Shown: positions 1-6,289 of the stretch, in pieces | How the letters are laid out: the number at the start of each line of letters is the position of its first letter | Numbering within the stretch: the stretch's first letter is position 1 | Assembly (NCBI GenBank): GCA_002316345.1 | Contig: DCDI01000193.1 | Location: 1,234 to 27,171 of the forward strand | Reading direction: 5' to 3' | Length of the DNA: 25,938 nt | From: Phyllobacteriaceae bacterium UBA1059 | GTDB taxonomy: Bacteria > Pseudomonadota > Alphaproteobacteria > Rhizobiales > Rhizobiaceae | Translations under genes and position numbers: made by a program | The notes under the pieces: model-generated | Seen by the model: the letters and a program-made list of their open reading frames with translations, nothing else | The model's database searches: none | What the model was told of the DNA's origin: nothing

Positions 1-602
1 TCGCCGCAGCCCCCGCCGCCATGCCGGTCTATGTCGCATCACAGGCTGTCATGGACGCCATCGCCGGCTTCCACATCCATCGCGGCATCCTGGCGCTGGC
101 GCAACGCACCCCACCGCCCTCGCCCGCAGCCTTGCTGGAAACCCTGCCGGCCGATGCGCTGGTCATTGTTCTCGTCGGCATCGCCAACCACGACAATGTC
201 GGCGCGATCTTCCGCAACGCGGCTGCCTTCGAGGCCGATGCCGTGCTGCTCGACCAGACCTGCTGCGATCCACTTTACCGCAAGGCGATCCGCGTTTCCG
301 TCGGCGCTGCCTTGAAGGTCCCGTTTGCACGAGGCGGCTCGGCAAGCGAGCTGGCGGATGTGCTTGCGCAACAAGGCTTCAACGCCGTCGCGCTCAGCCC
401 TTCAGGCGCGGAAACCCTGGCTGCCGTCATGCCCGCCGGCCGCACCGCGATCCTTCTCGGCACGGAAGGCGAAGGCCTTCCGCCGGCGTTGATGCAGCGG
501 CTCCGCACCGTCCGCATCCCCATGTCTGAAAGTTTCGACAGTTTGAACGTCGCAACCGCTTCAGCGATCGCGCTGCACCGGCTCGGACGGTTTCGCGATT
601 GA
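1..602 (+). CDS. TrmH/SpoU-family RNA 2'-O-methyltransferase (5' truncated)
   Basis: This is a SAM-dependent SPOUT-fold RNA ribose methyltransferase; the target (tRNA or 23S rRNA) cannot be told from sequence. The frame is open to the left edge of the window (reading from position 3), and the ATG at 21 is probably internal, because the residues after it (GFHIHRGILAL) belong to the linker between the N-terminal substrate-binding domain and the catalytic domain of this family. All three SPOUT motifs are visible: motif 1 around NHDNVGAIFRNA, motif 2 ILLGTEGEGLP, and motif 3 SLNVATASAIAL, which forms the trefoil knot and SAM pocket. The last 42 bp overlap, tail to tail, the end of the coiled-coil gene on the other strand. 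The family call is secure; the specific substrate is not. Confidence 0.88.
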   Translation, partial: AAAPAAMPVYVASQAVMDAIAGFHIHRGILALAQRTPPPSPAALLETLPADALVIVLVGIANHDNVGAIFRNAAAFEADAVLLDQTCCDPLYRKAIRVSVGAALKVPFARGGSASELADVLAQQGFNAVALSPSGAETLAAVMPAGRTAILLGTEGEGLPPALMQRLRTVRIPMSESFDSLNVATASAIALHRLGRFRD

Positions 603-1892
603 AGCCGCCTCCTGCAGGGCGCGGATGCGGTCTGCCAAGGTGAGCGTTCCCGCTCTAGCACCGACCGGCGCCTCTTTGGCCAGCGCCGCGTCGATCGGTG
701 ATCCCGGCCCTTCCAGAACCCGCGTCATATGCACCATCTGCGCGGCGATCTGCGCGAGTTCATCCCTCAGCCCGGCACCACCAGACGGAGCAGCTTCGCC
801 GTCCCCGACAGGCTGCTGACGAAGCCGGTCGTTCTCCGCCGCCAGCGAAAGAAGCTGCGCTTCCAGCCTGTCGCGATCCGCTTCGAGCCGCGCCAGAACC
901 GCATCGCCGGGCTTGAATGCGGAAGACGACTGGGGCGTCATATCCGCCACTTCGGCTTCAAGGCGCATCGCCGTTGCCTGCACTTGCGTCAATTCCAGCC
1001 GAAGCTCCTCTTCCGTTAGTTCGGCGCGTCGCAGGTCCCGACGCAGTTGCGCGATTTCCTTGGATGACGCATCCGGACCAGCCTCGATCTCGGCCTGCGC
1101 CGCCGCGTCGCTATCGGCAACTGGGGCGCTCTCGCTGCCGCGCAGCTGGCTGATCGTCCTATCCCGGCGCGCAATCGTTTCCTCACGATCCGACAGATCA
1201 CGCAGCAAGCGCTCGAGCTTGCTTTCGAGATCGGCGACCTTGCGCCGCTCGGTCTTCAGGTCTTCGCCGACGCGTCGTTCGGCAGCCGACTGCTCGCGCA
1301 CCTTCTGCTCGTTTTCTCCCCGCGCGGCGCGCAACTGCGTCACCGTCGCGCTCAACCTGTCGATCTCGGCATCGCGTGCCACAAGATCGATCTGGCGATT
1401 GCTCGCCAGCAGGCTGGCTTCATCCTTAAGGCGGCTGAGTTCCTCATAGGCGAGGCTACGGTCAGCAAGATTGCGCTCGGCTGCGGACAGCTTTTCCTTC
1501 AAGCCAGCCAACATCTCCCGTTCGCTGGCCAGTTGCCCTTCCAGATCGGCGATCGTGACGTCGCGCGCGGCAACGGCCGCACTTCTGTCGGCGCTCGCCT
1601 GTTCGGCCGTCTTCAGCTGCGCCGTCAGCCGGGCGACCTCGACGGAGCGTTCATTCGCTTTGCTCTTCTGCGACTTCGCATCGGCTTCGACGCGGCGCAC
1701 CTCGACGGCGTACTCGGCACGCACACGGTCGCGCTCCGCCTGCATTTCGTTCAGGCTCATCGGCAGGGTCGCTTCCAGGCGCTGGCGCGTCAGCCGTTCC
1801 ACACGACGGCGAAAGGCCGGCGCGATCAGGATGGCGAGCAAGCCTGCAACGAGGAACCCAAGAATGAAGGCTAGGATGGACTGGATGACCAC
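561..1892 (-). CDS. Membrane-anchored coiled-coil protein, function unknown
   Basis: The protein has 443 residues. Residues about 4-24 form a single hydrophobic N-terminal membrane segment, followed at once by a basic stretch (RRRVERLTRQR), which suggests N-out/C-in anchoring with a long cytoplasmic part. Residues about 45-340 are rich in E, K, R, A and L in heptad-like order and should form an extended coiled coil. The C-terminus (about 375-435) changes character, with LRDELAQIAAQM and LADRIRALQ, and may be a small folded domain. The start is a GTG with no clear Shine-Dalgarno sequence, so the exact N-terminus is uncertain, although it lies just before the membrane helix. No catalytic motif is seen. 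The position in a conserved neighbourhood next to eipA and cell-cycle genes makes an envelope or scaffold role possible, but that is inference only. Confidence 0.75.
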   Translation of the reverse strand: MVIQSILAFILGFLVAGLLAILIAPAFRRRVERLTRQRLEATLPMSLNEMQAERDRVRAEYAVEVRRVEADAKSQKSKANERSVEVARLTAQLKTAEQASADRSAAVAARDVTIADLEGQLASEREMLAGLKEKLSAAERNLADRSLAYEELSRLKDEASLLASNRQIDLVARDAEIDRLSATVTQLRAARGENEQKVREQSAAERRVGEDLKTERRKVADLESKLERLLRDLSDREETIARRDRTISQLRGSESAPVADSDAAAQAEIEAGPDASSKEIAQLRRDLRRAELTEEELRLELTQVQATAMRLEAEVADMTPQSSSAFKPGDAVLARLEADRDRLEAQLLSLAAENDRLRQQPVGDGEAAPSGGAGLRDELAQIAAQMVHMTRVLEGPGSPIDAALAKEAPVGARAGTLTLADRIRALQEAASIAKPSEPVQRDR

Positions 1893-1987
1893 GGAAACGC
1901 CGAACCGGTGAACTCGGAATCACTGTGCCACGGAGGGGCGATTGAAATCCACCTCTGGACCTGAGGAAAGCGCGGTCCGGTTAATGG

Positions 1988-2569
1988 TCAGAACGGGTTC
2001 CAGGTCGGCTGCGAGGTCAGCTTGAGATAGCCGACATTGACGCCGAGACGTGCGCCCACGCCGGTGCGAACCGGCACAAGGAGGATGGGACCGTTCTTCA
2101 GCACGTTGAAGCCGAGGCCAGCCAGCACATAGGCGGAGCCGGCGACGCCGCCGTAGCGCTTGTAAAGGCTGTTCACGTCATCGAGGTTGTAAACCAGCAC
2201 CATGGTGCGCGAGCCCTGCCCGCCAAAATCCCAGCCGACGGAAGGGCCCTGCCAGAACACCTTATGATCGCCGGCATTCTTGGTGAACAGCGTGCCTTCG
2301 CCATAAGTGACGCCGCCAACCAGTGCGCCCGATCCTTCTTCGCCCAGCACATAGCCGTTGGGCAGGCCATAGGACGAGAAGATTTTCTCGATCACCGTGG
2401 CCATGCCACCGGACGCTTCGCCAAAGAACTTGTGGCCGGAATCGACGATTTCGTCAGCCGTGTATGTGTCCTGCGCTTGGGCGCGTGGCGCGGCGCTGAG
2501 CGCGAGACCCACGGCAAGGGAGAGCATTCCCAGCTTGGTCATCAGGTGTTTCGCAAACGACAAGAGCAT
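1988..2569 (-). CDS. eipA: EipA-type periplasmic envelope protein (DUF1134)
   Basis: This is a secreted 193-residue protein of the DUF1134 family, whose Brucella member EipA is a small beta-barrel periplasmic protein needed for envelope integrity. The ATG at 2569 is chosen because AGGAGA lies about 8 nt upstream; the longer open frame starts with TTG and has no such site. Residues 1 to about 32 are a Sec signal peptide (hydrophobic core followed by a cleavage site near AQA/QD). The mature part carries the family's glycine-rich core (SYGLPNGYVLGEEGSGALVG, then GPSVGWDFGGQGSRTMVLVY) and ends in WNPF. It is transcribed away from chpT, sharing a 270-bp upstream spacer. As I recall, eipA of Brucella is controlled by CtrA; a one-mismatch CtrA half-site lies upstream here. 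Confidence 0.85.
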   Translation of the reverse strand: MLLSFAKHLMTKLGMLSLAVGLALSAAPRAQAQDTYTADEIVDSGHKFFGEASGGMATVIEKIFSSYGLPNGYVLGEEGSGALVGGVTYGEGTLFTKNAGDHKVFWQGPSVGWDFGGQGSRTMVLVYNLDDVNSLYKRYGGVAGSAYVLAGLGFNVLKNGPILLVPVRTGVGARLGVNVGYLKLTSQPTWNPF

Positions 2570-2839
2570 GCGTTTATCTCCTGTTGGAAGCCGTTTCGGC
2601 TTCAATCATTGCCTTCACCGCCCGCAGCGCAAACGCCGCAAGCATGTCCTGATCCGGGACGCTACGCCGCAATCCTTTTTCAACCATTAAGATGCATGAT
2701 TTCTTCACCATAACTGTCGGCTGCCTGGCGCTGTCTCCCAAAAGAGACAACGGCTTTGGCTTGCGAACATGTCGGAATGCCGCGAAGTAGCGGGAACAAA
2801 CGCATTTGATTCGAATGCGATCAGATTTGGGGATGCATC
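2570..2839. promoter_or_regulatory. Divergent eipA/chpT control region
   Basis: This 270-bp spacer separates the divergent eipA and chpT genes. It holds TCAACCAT at 2680-2687, one base away from the CtrA half-site TTAACCAT and about 110 bp upstream of eipA. A GATTC (GANTC, CcrM methylation site) lies at 2808-2812, 28 bp before the chpT start. No strong sigma-70 hexamer pair could be fixed by eye. The regulatory reading is inference from motif matches. Confidence 0.35.
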
Positions 2840-3469
2840 ATGGCTGAGCTTGTAACGCTGTCGGCACCGGATCTTGCAGCGCTGCTGTGCAGCCGCGTCT
2901 GCCACGACATCATTTCGCCGGTCGGCGCCATCAACAACGGCCTGGAACTGCTGGACGAAGGCGGTGCCGATGAAGATGCGATGAACCTCATTCGCACCAG
3001 CGCGCGCAACGCTTCTGCCCGTCTGCAATTTGCTCGCATCGCGTTCGGCGCCGCCGGTTCGGCGGGCATGCAGATCGATACCGGCGATGCGCAAGCGGTG
3101 GCTACAGCCTATCTCGCCAATGAAAAGCCGGATCTGGTGTGGAACGGCCCTCGCGCCCTCCTCCCTAAGAACCAGGTCAAGCTGCTGCTCAACCTGATCC
3201 TGATCTCCATCGGCACCATCCCGCGCGGCGGCAAGATCACAGTCACGCTGGAAGATACCGATGCCAAGCCGCGCTTCAGCCTGGCTTCGGCCGGCCCGAT
3301 GGTGCGTGTACCTCCAAAATTCCTGGAACTGCATAGCGGCGGCCGCCCCGAAGAGCCGATCGACGCCCACTCGGTGCAGCCCTATTATACACTGCTCCTG
3401 GCCAAGGAAGCCGGCATGGAAATCTCGATCCGTACGACGCCGGAAGAAATCCTGCTGACCGCAAGCTGA
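2840..3469 (+). CDS. chpT: Histidine phosphotransferase ChpT
   Basis: ChpT passes phosphate from the hybrid kinase CckA to the response regulators CtrA and CpdR in alphaproteobacterial cell-cycle control. The 209-residue length is typical. The phosphorylated histidine is H22 in the motif CHDIISPVGAINNGLELL, which forms the dimeric four-helix bundle. The C-terminal part (about 90-205) is the degenerate Bergerat-like ATPase fold of the family, without the ATP-binding N/G boxes of a true kinase. The start at 2840 has a GGGG-type ribosome site 8-10 nt upstream. It is followed by a hairpin and a response regulator gene on the same strand, with ctrA just beyond on the other strand, so the donor and its known acceptor are neighbours. 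Confidence 0.93.
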   Translation: MAELVTLSAPDLAALLCSRVCHDIISPVGAINNGLELLDEGGADEDAMNLIRTSARNASARLQFARIAFGAAGSAGMQIDTGDAQAVATAYLANEKPDLVWNGPRALLPKNQVKLLLNLILISIGTIPRGGKITVTLEDTDAKPRFSLASAGPMVRVPPKFLELHSGGRPEEPIDAHSVQPYYTLLLAKEAGMEISIRTTPEEILLTAS

Positions 3470-3479
3470 TCAGAGAGCT

Positions 3480-3509
3480 ACTCGCGAGATCACTAAAGTT
3501 CTCGCGAGT
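3480..3509. repeat. Perfect 10-bp inverted repeat after chpT
   Basis: ACTCGCGAGA (3480-3489) and TCTCGCGAGT (3500-3509) are perfect reverse complements, and each contains the palindrome CTCGCGAG. The 10-nt loop can form a further 3-bp stem (ACT/AGT). It begins 10 nt after the chpT stop and ends 73 nt before the response regulator start. There is no T-tract, so an ordinary intrinsic terminator is unlikely; an operator or an mRNA-stabilising hairpin are alternatives. Confidence 0.6.
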
Positions 3510-3582
3510 GCTTTACCGTTTTCTCCATACAAGCCGCCTAGTTTCCGTCCTGCGGAAAGTCACGCCGGCGGGGAAGACGGCA

Positions 3583-3972
3583 ATGAAGCGGTGCATGATT
3601 GTCGACGCATCCGACGTAATCCGGAAAGTCGCGAAACGTATTCTGGAAAGCGAAGAGATGCTGGTGGCCGAAGCGGCCAGCGGCCGTCAAGCGCTCGATC
3701 TCTGCGCCAATGACATCCCGGACATTATTCTGGTCGACTGCAAACTGCCGGACATGGCGGTGGTCGATTTCGTGCGCATGGTCGGCGCGAACGAAAAGAA
3801 GTCGCAGGTTATCGTCTGCCTCACCAAGTTGGATATTGGTGCCATCATGCGCGCCAAACGCGCCGGCGCCCAGGGCTATCTACTGAAGCCTTTCAACCGC
3901 TCCCAACTGATGCAGTGCCTTCGTCACAGCTTCTACGCCACACGCGCGCGCTCGGCACTATCGGCGGCTTGA
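3583..3972 (+). CDS. Atypical single-domain response regulator
   Basis: This is a stand-alone CheY-like receiver of 129 residues with no output domain. The ATG at 3583 is preferred over an upstream GTG (3508) because the receiver fold begins directly at MKRCMIVDAS and a GGGGAAG lies about 8 nt upstream. The phospho-acceptor is D52 (IILVDCKLPDM), with the switch Thr at T81 (CLTK) and the conserved lysine at K102 (LLKPF). The acidic pocket is unusual: the normal DD pair reads D8-A9, with another Asp at D11, and the usual glycine turn after the phospho-acceptor is replaced (MAVVDF). It lies 113 bp after chpT, so phosphorylation by ChpT, or competition with CtrA for it, is a fair inference. It is not DivK or CpdR by its N-terminal sequence. 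Confidence 0.88.
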   Translation: MKRCMIVDASDVIRKVAKRILESEEMLVAEAASGRQALDLCANDIPDIILVDCKLPDMAVVDFVRMVGANEKKSQVIVCLTKLDIGAIMRAKRAGAQGYLLKPFNRSQLMQCLRHSFYATRARSALSAA

Positions 3973-3990
3973 AGCCAGACAACAGAAACA

Positions 3991-4017
3991 AAAAACCCGG
4001 CCAGACGCCGGGTTTTT
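3991..4017. terminator. Bidirectional terminator between the response regulator and ctrA
   Basis: An 11-bp perfect stem, AAAAACCCGGC (3991-4001) with GCCGGGTTTTT (4007-4017), encloses a 5-nt loop. The A-tract on one arm and T-tract on the other make it work in both directions, which suits the convergent response regulator (+) and ctrA (-) genes. Confidence 0.9.
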
Positions 4018-4041
4018 CGATCGGTTTTAGGCGATCAGCAA

Positions 4042-4737
4042 TCAGGCGCTGACGCGAACATCCTCGGGCTCGCGCAGCACGTAACCGCGGCCCCAGACCG
4101 TTTCGATGAAGTTCTGGCCGCCGGATGCGTGATCGAGCTTCTTGCGCAGCTTGCAGATGAAGACGTCGATGATCTTCAGCTCTGGCTCGTCCATGCCGCC
4201 ATACAGGTGGTTCAGGAACATTTCCTTGGTGAGCGTCGTGCCCTTGCGCAGCGAGAGCAGTTCCAGCATCTGATATTCCTTGCCGGTCAGATGCACGCGC
4301 TGGCCGCCGACTTCCACTGTCTTCGCGTCAAGATTGACGATCAGGTCCCCTGTGGTGATGACCGACTGTGCGTGGCCCTTCGAGCGGCGAACGATCGCGT
4401 GAATGCGCGCTACCAGCTCGTCCTTGTGGAACGGCTTGGTCATGTAGTCGTCGGCGCCGAAGCCGAGGCCGCGAACCTTGTCCTCGATGCCGGCCATGCC
4501 GGACAGGATCAGGATCGGCGTCTTGACCTTGGACAAGCGCAGCGTGCGCAGAACCTCGTAACCCGACATGTCAGGCAGGTTCAGGTCCAGCAGAATGATG
4601 TCGTAATCGTAAAGTTTGCCGAGATCGACGCCCTCTTCACCGAGGTCGGTCGTATAAACATTGAAGCTCTCGGACTTCAGCATCAGCTCGATGCTTTGTG
4701 CGGTTGCACTGTCGTCTTCAATCAGCAGAACACGCAT
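4042..4737 (-). CDS. ctrA: Cell-cycle master regulator CtrA
   Basis: This is an OmpR-type response regulator that controls cell division, flagellar and DNA-replication genes in alphaproteobacteria. It has 231 residues. The N-terminal receiver has the acidic pair (IEDDS), the phospho-acceptor D51 in LLDLNLPDMSGYEV, and K101 in MTKPF. The C-terminal winged-helix domain (about 125-225) has the family motif LTGKEYQMLELLSLRKG and ends with the recognition wing ETVWGRGYVLREP. The tail is VRVSA, a small-residue C-terminus similar to but not the same as the AA degron used for ClpXP proteolysis in Caulobacter. The ATG at 4737 is the only sensible start. Two GANTC sites and a CtrA half-site upstream point to CcrM and autoregulatory control. 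Confidence 0.97.
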   Translation of the reverse strand: MRVLLIEDDSATAQSIELMLKSESFNVYTTDLGEEGVDLGKLYDYDIILLDLNLPDMSGYEVLRTLRLSKVKTPILILSGMAGIEDKVRGLGFGADDYMTKPFHKDELVARIHAIVRRSKGHAQSVITTGDLIVNLDAKTVEVGGQRVHLTGKEYQMLELLSLRKGTTLTKEMFLNHLYGGMDEPELKIIDVFICKLRKKLDHASGGQNFIETVWGRGYVLREPEDVRVSA

Positions 4738-4824
4738 CTAGATCCCCTTCTTCGCCGCCACTTTGCGCTCGACCGATGTTCACCCGAACATGGCAGCGAC
4801 CGCCGTTAAGAAAGCTGACACCGA

Positions 4825-4832
4825 ATGGTTAA
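4825..4832 (-). promoter_or_regulatory. CtrA half-site TTAACCAT upstream of ctrA
   Basis: Read on the minus strand the sequence is TTAACCAT, the 8-mer half-site reported for CtrA in alphaproteobacteria. It lies 88-95 nt upstream of the ctrA start, in the sense orientation for ctrA, consistent with autoregulation. Binding is inferred. Confidence 0.5.
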
Positions 4833-4955
4833 CAAAACCTAATCCCGCATGGCAAGCGGTAACCGATTTTGCAACATTTCGGCACAAGCCGTTGCAACCA
4901 AACATTAATAAGCGAGCAAGACAGTCATCCACCAAATGAGCTTTCACCGCTAAGT

Positions 4956-4969
4956 GATTCAGGAGACTC
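4956..4969. promoter_or_regulatory. Pair of GANTC (CcrM) methylation sites upstream of ctrA
   Basis: GATTC (4956-4960) and GACTC (4965-4969) occur 9 bp apart, about 220-230 bp upstream of ctrA. I see no other GANTC in this spacer. In Caulobacter the methylation state of a GANTC site in the ctrA promoter region ties transcription to replication fork passage. Confidence 0.6.
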
Positions 4970-5202
4970 GATGTTTCCGACCCATTAGGATCGTCGCATC
5001 TTTTTTTACCCGCCCTTAAGTCCTTGGCCCTATGATTAACAATGCCCGTAAACGAAAGGTTACCGGGCGGGGAAAAGATTACGATTTCGTTTCCTGTCGC
5101 CCCATTTCCTGTCACCAGGCTACGGGCTGCAGACTAGGCATGGAGTGTTGCGCGAACCTTGCTCGTCCCCGGACGGCGGTCGCCGCCAAGGAGTATCCGA
5201 GT

Positions 5203-5583
5203 ATGAAGTCCCGCGAGAATCTCGTCAGGCTTAAGCGGTTTCAGGTCAATGAGAAGCGCCGTCAAATGGCGCAGCTCGACATGATGATCGCTGAATTCGA
5301 CCGTATGGCGACCGAGCTCGACCTTCAGATCGCCGCTGAAGAAAAGAAAGCCGGCATCACGGATACCAACCATTTCGCTTATCCGACTTTCGCCAAGGCC
5401 GCACGCCAGCGCCGCGACAACCTCAAGAATTCACAGTCCGATCTGGCTCAACAGAAGAGTGCCGCCCAGGCGCAGCTTTCGGAAGCCGAGATCGAGCTGG
5501 AACGCGCCGAGATGCTCGAGTCGCGCGATGGCCGTGGCGGCCGCGAGATCGAGCCGCAGATCGCCAGCGCCATGATCGGCTGA
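5203..5583 (+). CDS. fliJ: FliJ-type flagellar export chaperone
   Basis: This is a 126-residue all-helical protein of the FliJ type, the soluble stalk/chaperone that works with the flagellar export ATPase FliI at the cytoplasmic face of the export gate. The ATG at 5203 is chosen because AAGGAG lies 9-10 nt upstream; the longer open frame is not supported. Almost the whole chain is charged and heptad-like, in two long helices (about 1-60 and 70-112) joined near NHFAYP, the expected antiparallel coiled coil. fliI is not next to it, so this is an isolated fliJ, divergent from ctrA. As flagellar genes are classic CtrA targets, shared control through the spacer is likely. The fold is clear; the FliJ name rests on length, coil pattern and neighbourhood. 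Confidence 0.72.
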   Translation: MKSRENLVRLKRFQVNEKRRQMAQLDMMIAEFDRMATELDLQIAAEEKKAGITDTNHFAYPTFAKAARQRRDNLKNSQSDLAQQKSAAQAQLSEAEIELERAEMLESRDGRGGREIEPQIASAMIG

Positions 5584-5614
5584 TCGAACCAGCTTCAACC
5601 TAATTCAAAACATG

Positions 5615-5644
5615 AAGGCAGCCGCACAACCGGCTGCCTTTTTT
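5615..5644 (+). terminator. Rho-independent terminator of fliJ
   Basis: A 10-bp stem, AAGGCAGCCG (5615-5624) with CGGCTGCCTT (5631-5640), has a 6-nt loop and is followed by a T-tract, 31 nt after the fliJ stop. Confidence 0.88.
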
Positions 5645-5667
5645 CTGTTTAAGCTGCCAGCAGAACG

Positions 5668-5692
5668 AAAAAAGGCGACCCGAGGCCGCCTT
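5668..5692 (-). terminator. Probable terminator of sciP
   Basis: Read on the minus strand, AAGGCG (5687-5692) pairs with CGCCTT (5672-5677) around a 9-nt loop and runs into six T residues (5668-5673). It lies 25 nt beyond the sciP stop, back to back with the fliJ terminator. Confidence 0.65.
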
Positions 5693-5717
5693 GTCTTCTT
5701 TCCGTCCAGTTTGGCGC

Positions 5718-5993
5718 TTAATGCCGGTATTGCTGGATCCGAGTGGTCCGCAATCCCGCGAGCCCATATTCATCGATGGAAGCCTGCCAGGAGAGAAATT
5801 CCTCCGTGGTAAGCTTATAACGCGTACATGCTTCCTCAAGGCTGAGAAGCCCGCCGCGAACGGCTGCCACAACCTCGGCCTTACGCCGGATCACCCAGCG
5901 CCGCGTGTTCGTCGGCGGCAAATCCGCTATCGTCAGCGGGCTGCCGTCCGGCCCGATGACATATTTGACACGCGGGCGAATAAGATCGGTCAT
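5718..5993 (-). CDS. sciP: CtrA inhibitor SciP (DUF1153)
   Basis: SciP is a small helix-turn-helix protein that binds CtrA at its promoters and blocks transcription activation in Caulobacter. The 91-residue length matches the family. It opens with RPRVKYVIGPDGSPLTIADLPP, the DUF1153 signature, followed by a basic patch (TRRWVIRRKAEVVAAV) and a helix-turn-helix region (about 45-75, SLEEACTRYKLTTEEFLSWQ). The ATG at 5993 is the only sensible start. It is divergent from mnmA across a 296-bp spacer with two CtrA-like boxes, and it lies 1 kb from ctrA itself, which makes a local feedback loop plausible. The conserved core is intact. Confidence 0.93.
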   Translation of the reverse strand: MTDLIRPRVKYVIGPDGSPLTIADLPPTNTRRWVIRRKAEVVAAVRGGLLSLEEACTRYKLTTEEFLSWQASIDEYGLAGLRTTRIQQYRH

Positions 5994-6050
5994 CCGTACT
6001 CTCTACACTCAACTCAAAGACCTAATCGAACCCAGGTTATCGGCTCTGCC

Positions 6051-6065
6051 TTAAATTTTGCCTAA
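6051..6065. promoter_or_regulatory. CtrA-like box upstream of sciP
   Basis: TTAA (6051-6054), a 7-bp gap, then CTAA (6062-6065) matches the full CtrA motif TTAA-N7-TTAA with one mismatch. It is 58-72 bp upstream of the sciP start. Confidence 0.5.
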
Positions 6066-6122
6066 ACCTGAGCATAGCTTGCCAAGCGACTATGAAGTTT
6101 CGCTTACCTAATTTGCGCGGAC

Positions 6123-6137
6123 TTAAATTGAGCTTTA
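6123..6137. promoter_or_regulatory. Second CtrA-like box in the sciP/mnmA spacer
   Basis: TTAA (6123-6126), a 7-bp gap, then TTTA (6134-6137) is again one mismatch from TTAA-N7-TTAA. It lies 130-144 bp upstream of sciP. The rest of the spacer (6138-6289) holds no motif that I could assign. Confidence 0.4.
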
Positions 6138-6289
6138 GCAACTGCGCGTCAGGGCGGCTTCTGTCTCGCTCTTTGAAGCGAGTGAAGCGACCGGCCGTTC
6201 AGGGTAGCGCTTCCAGCCTCGGCCCCTTATACTGAGAAAGAGAACCGCGCGGCCCTGCCCGCATATCGAACCAAGGGATGCAGTTTGCG

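Larger units (their letters stand above)
4738..5202. promoter_or_regulatory. 465-bp ctrA/fliJ divergent control region
   Basis: This gene-free stretch feeds ctrA (minus) and fliJ (plus). Features seen are a perfect CtrA half-site (4825-4832), a pair of GANTC sites (4956-4969), isolated TTAA tetramers at 4806, 4829, 4905, 5016 and 5036, a T-tract at 5001-5007, and a small bulged hairpin with a GAAA-containing loop at about 5044-5068 that would lie in the fliJ leader. No convincing small gene is visible in it. Promoter positions could not be fixed by eye. Confidence 0.5.

Noticed and set aside
913..1449. Plus-strand Ser/Arg-rich open frame opposite the coiled-coil gene
   Set aside because: The Ser/Arg composition is what the antisense of a Glu/Ala/Arg-rich coiled coil gives; no ribosome site or domain is seen.
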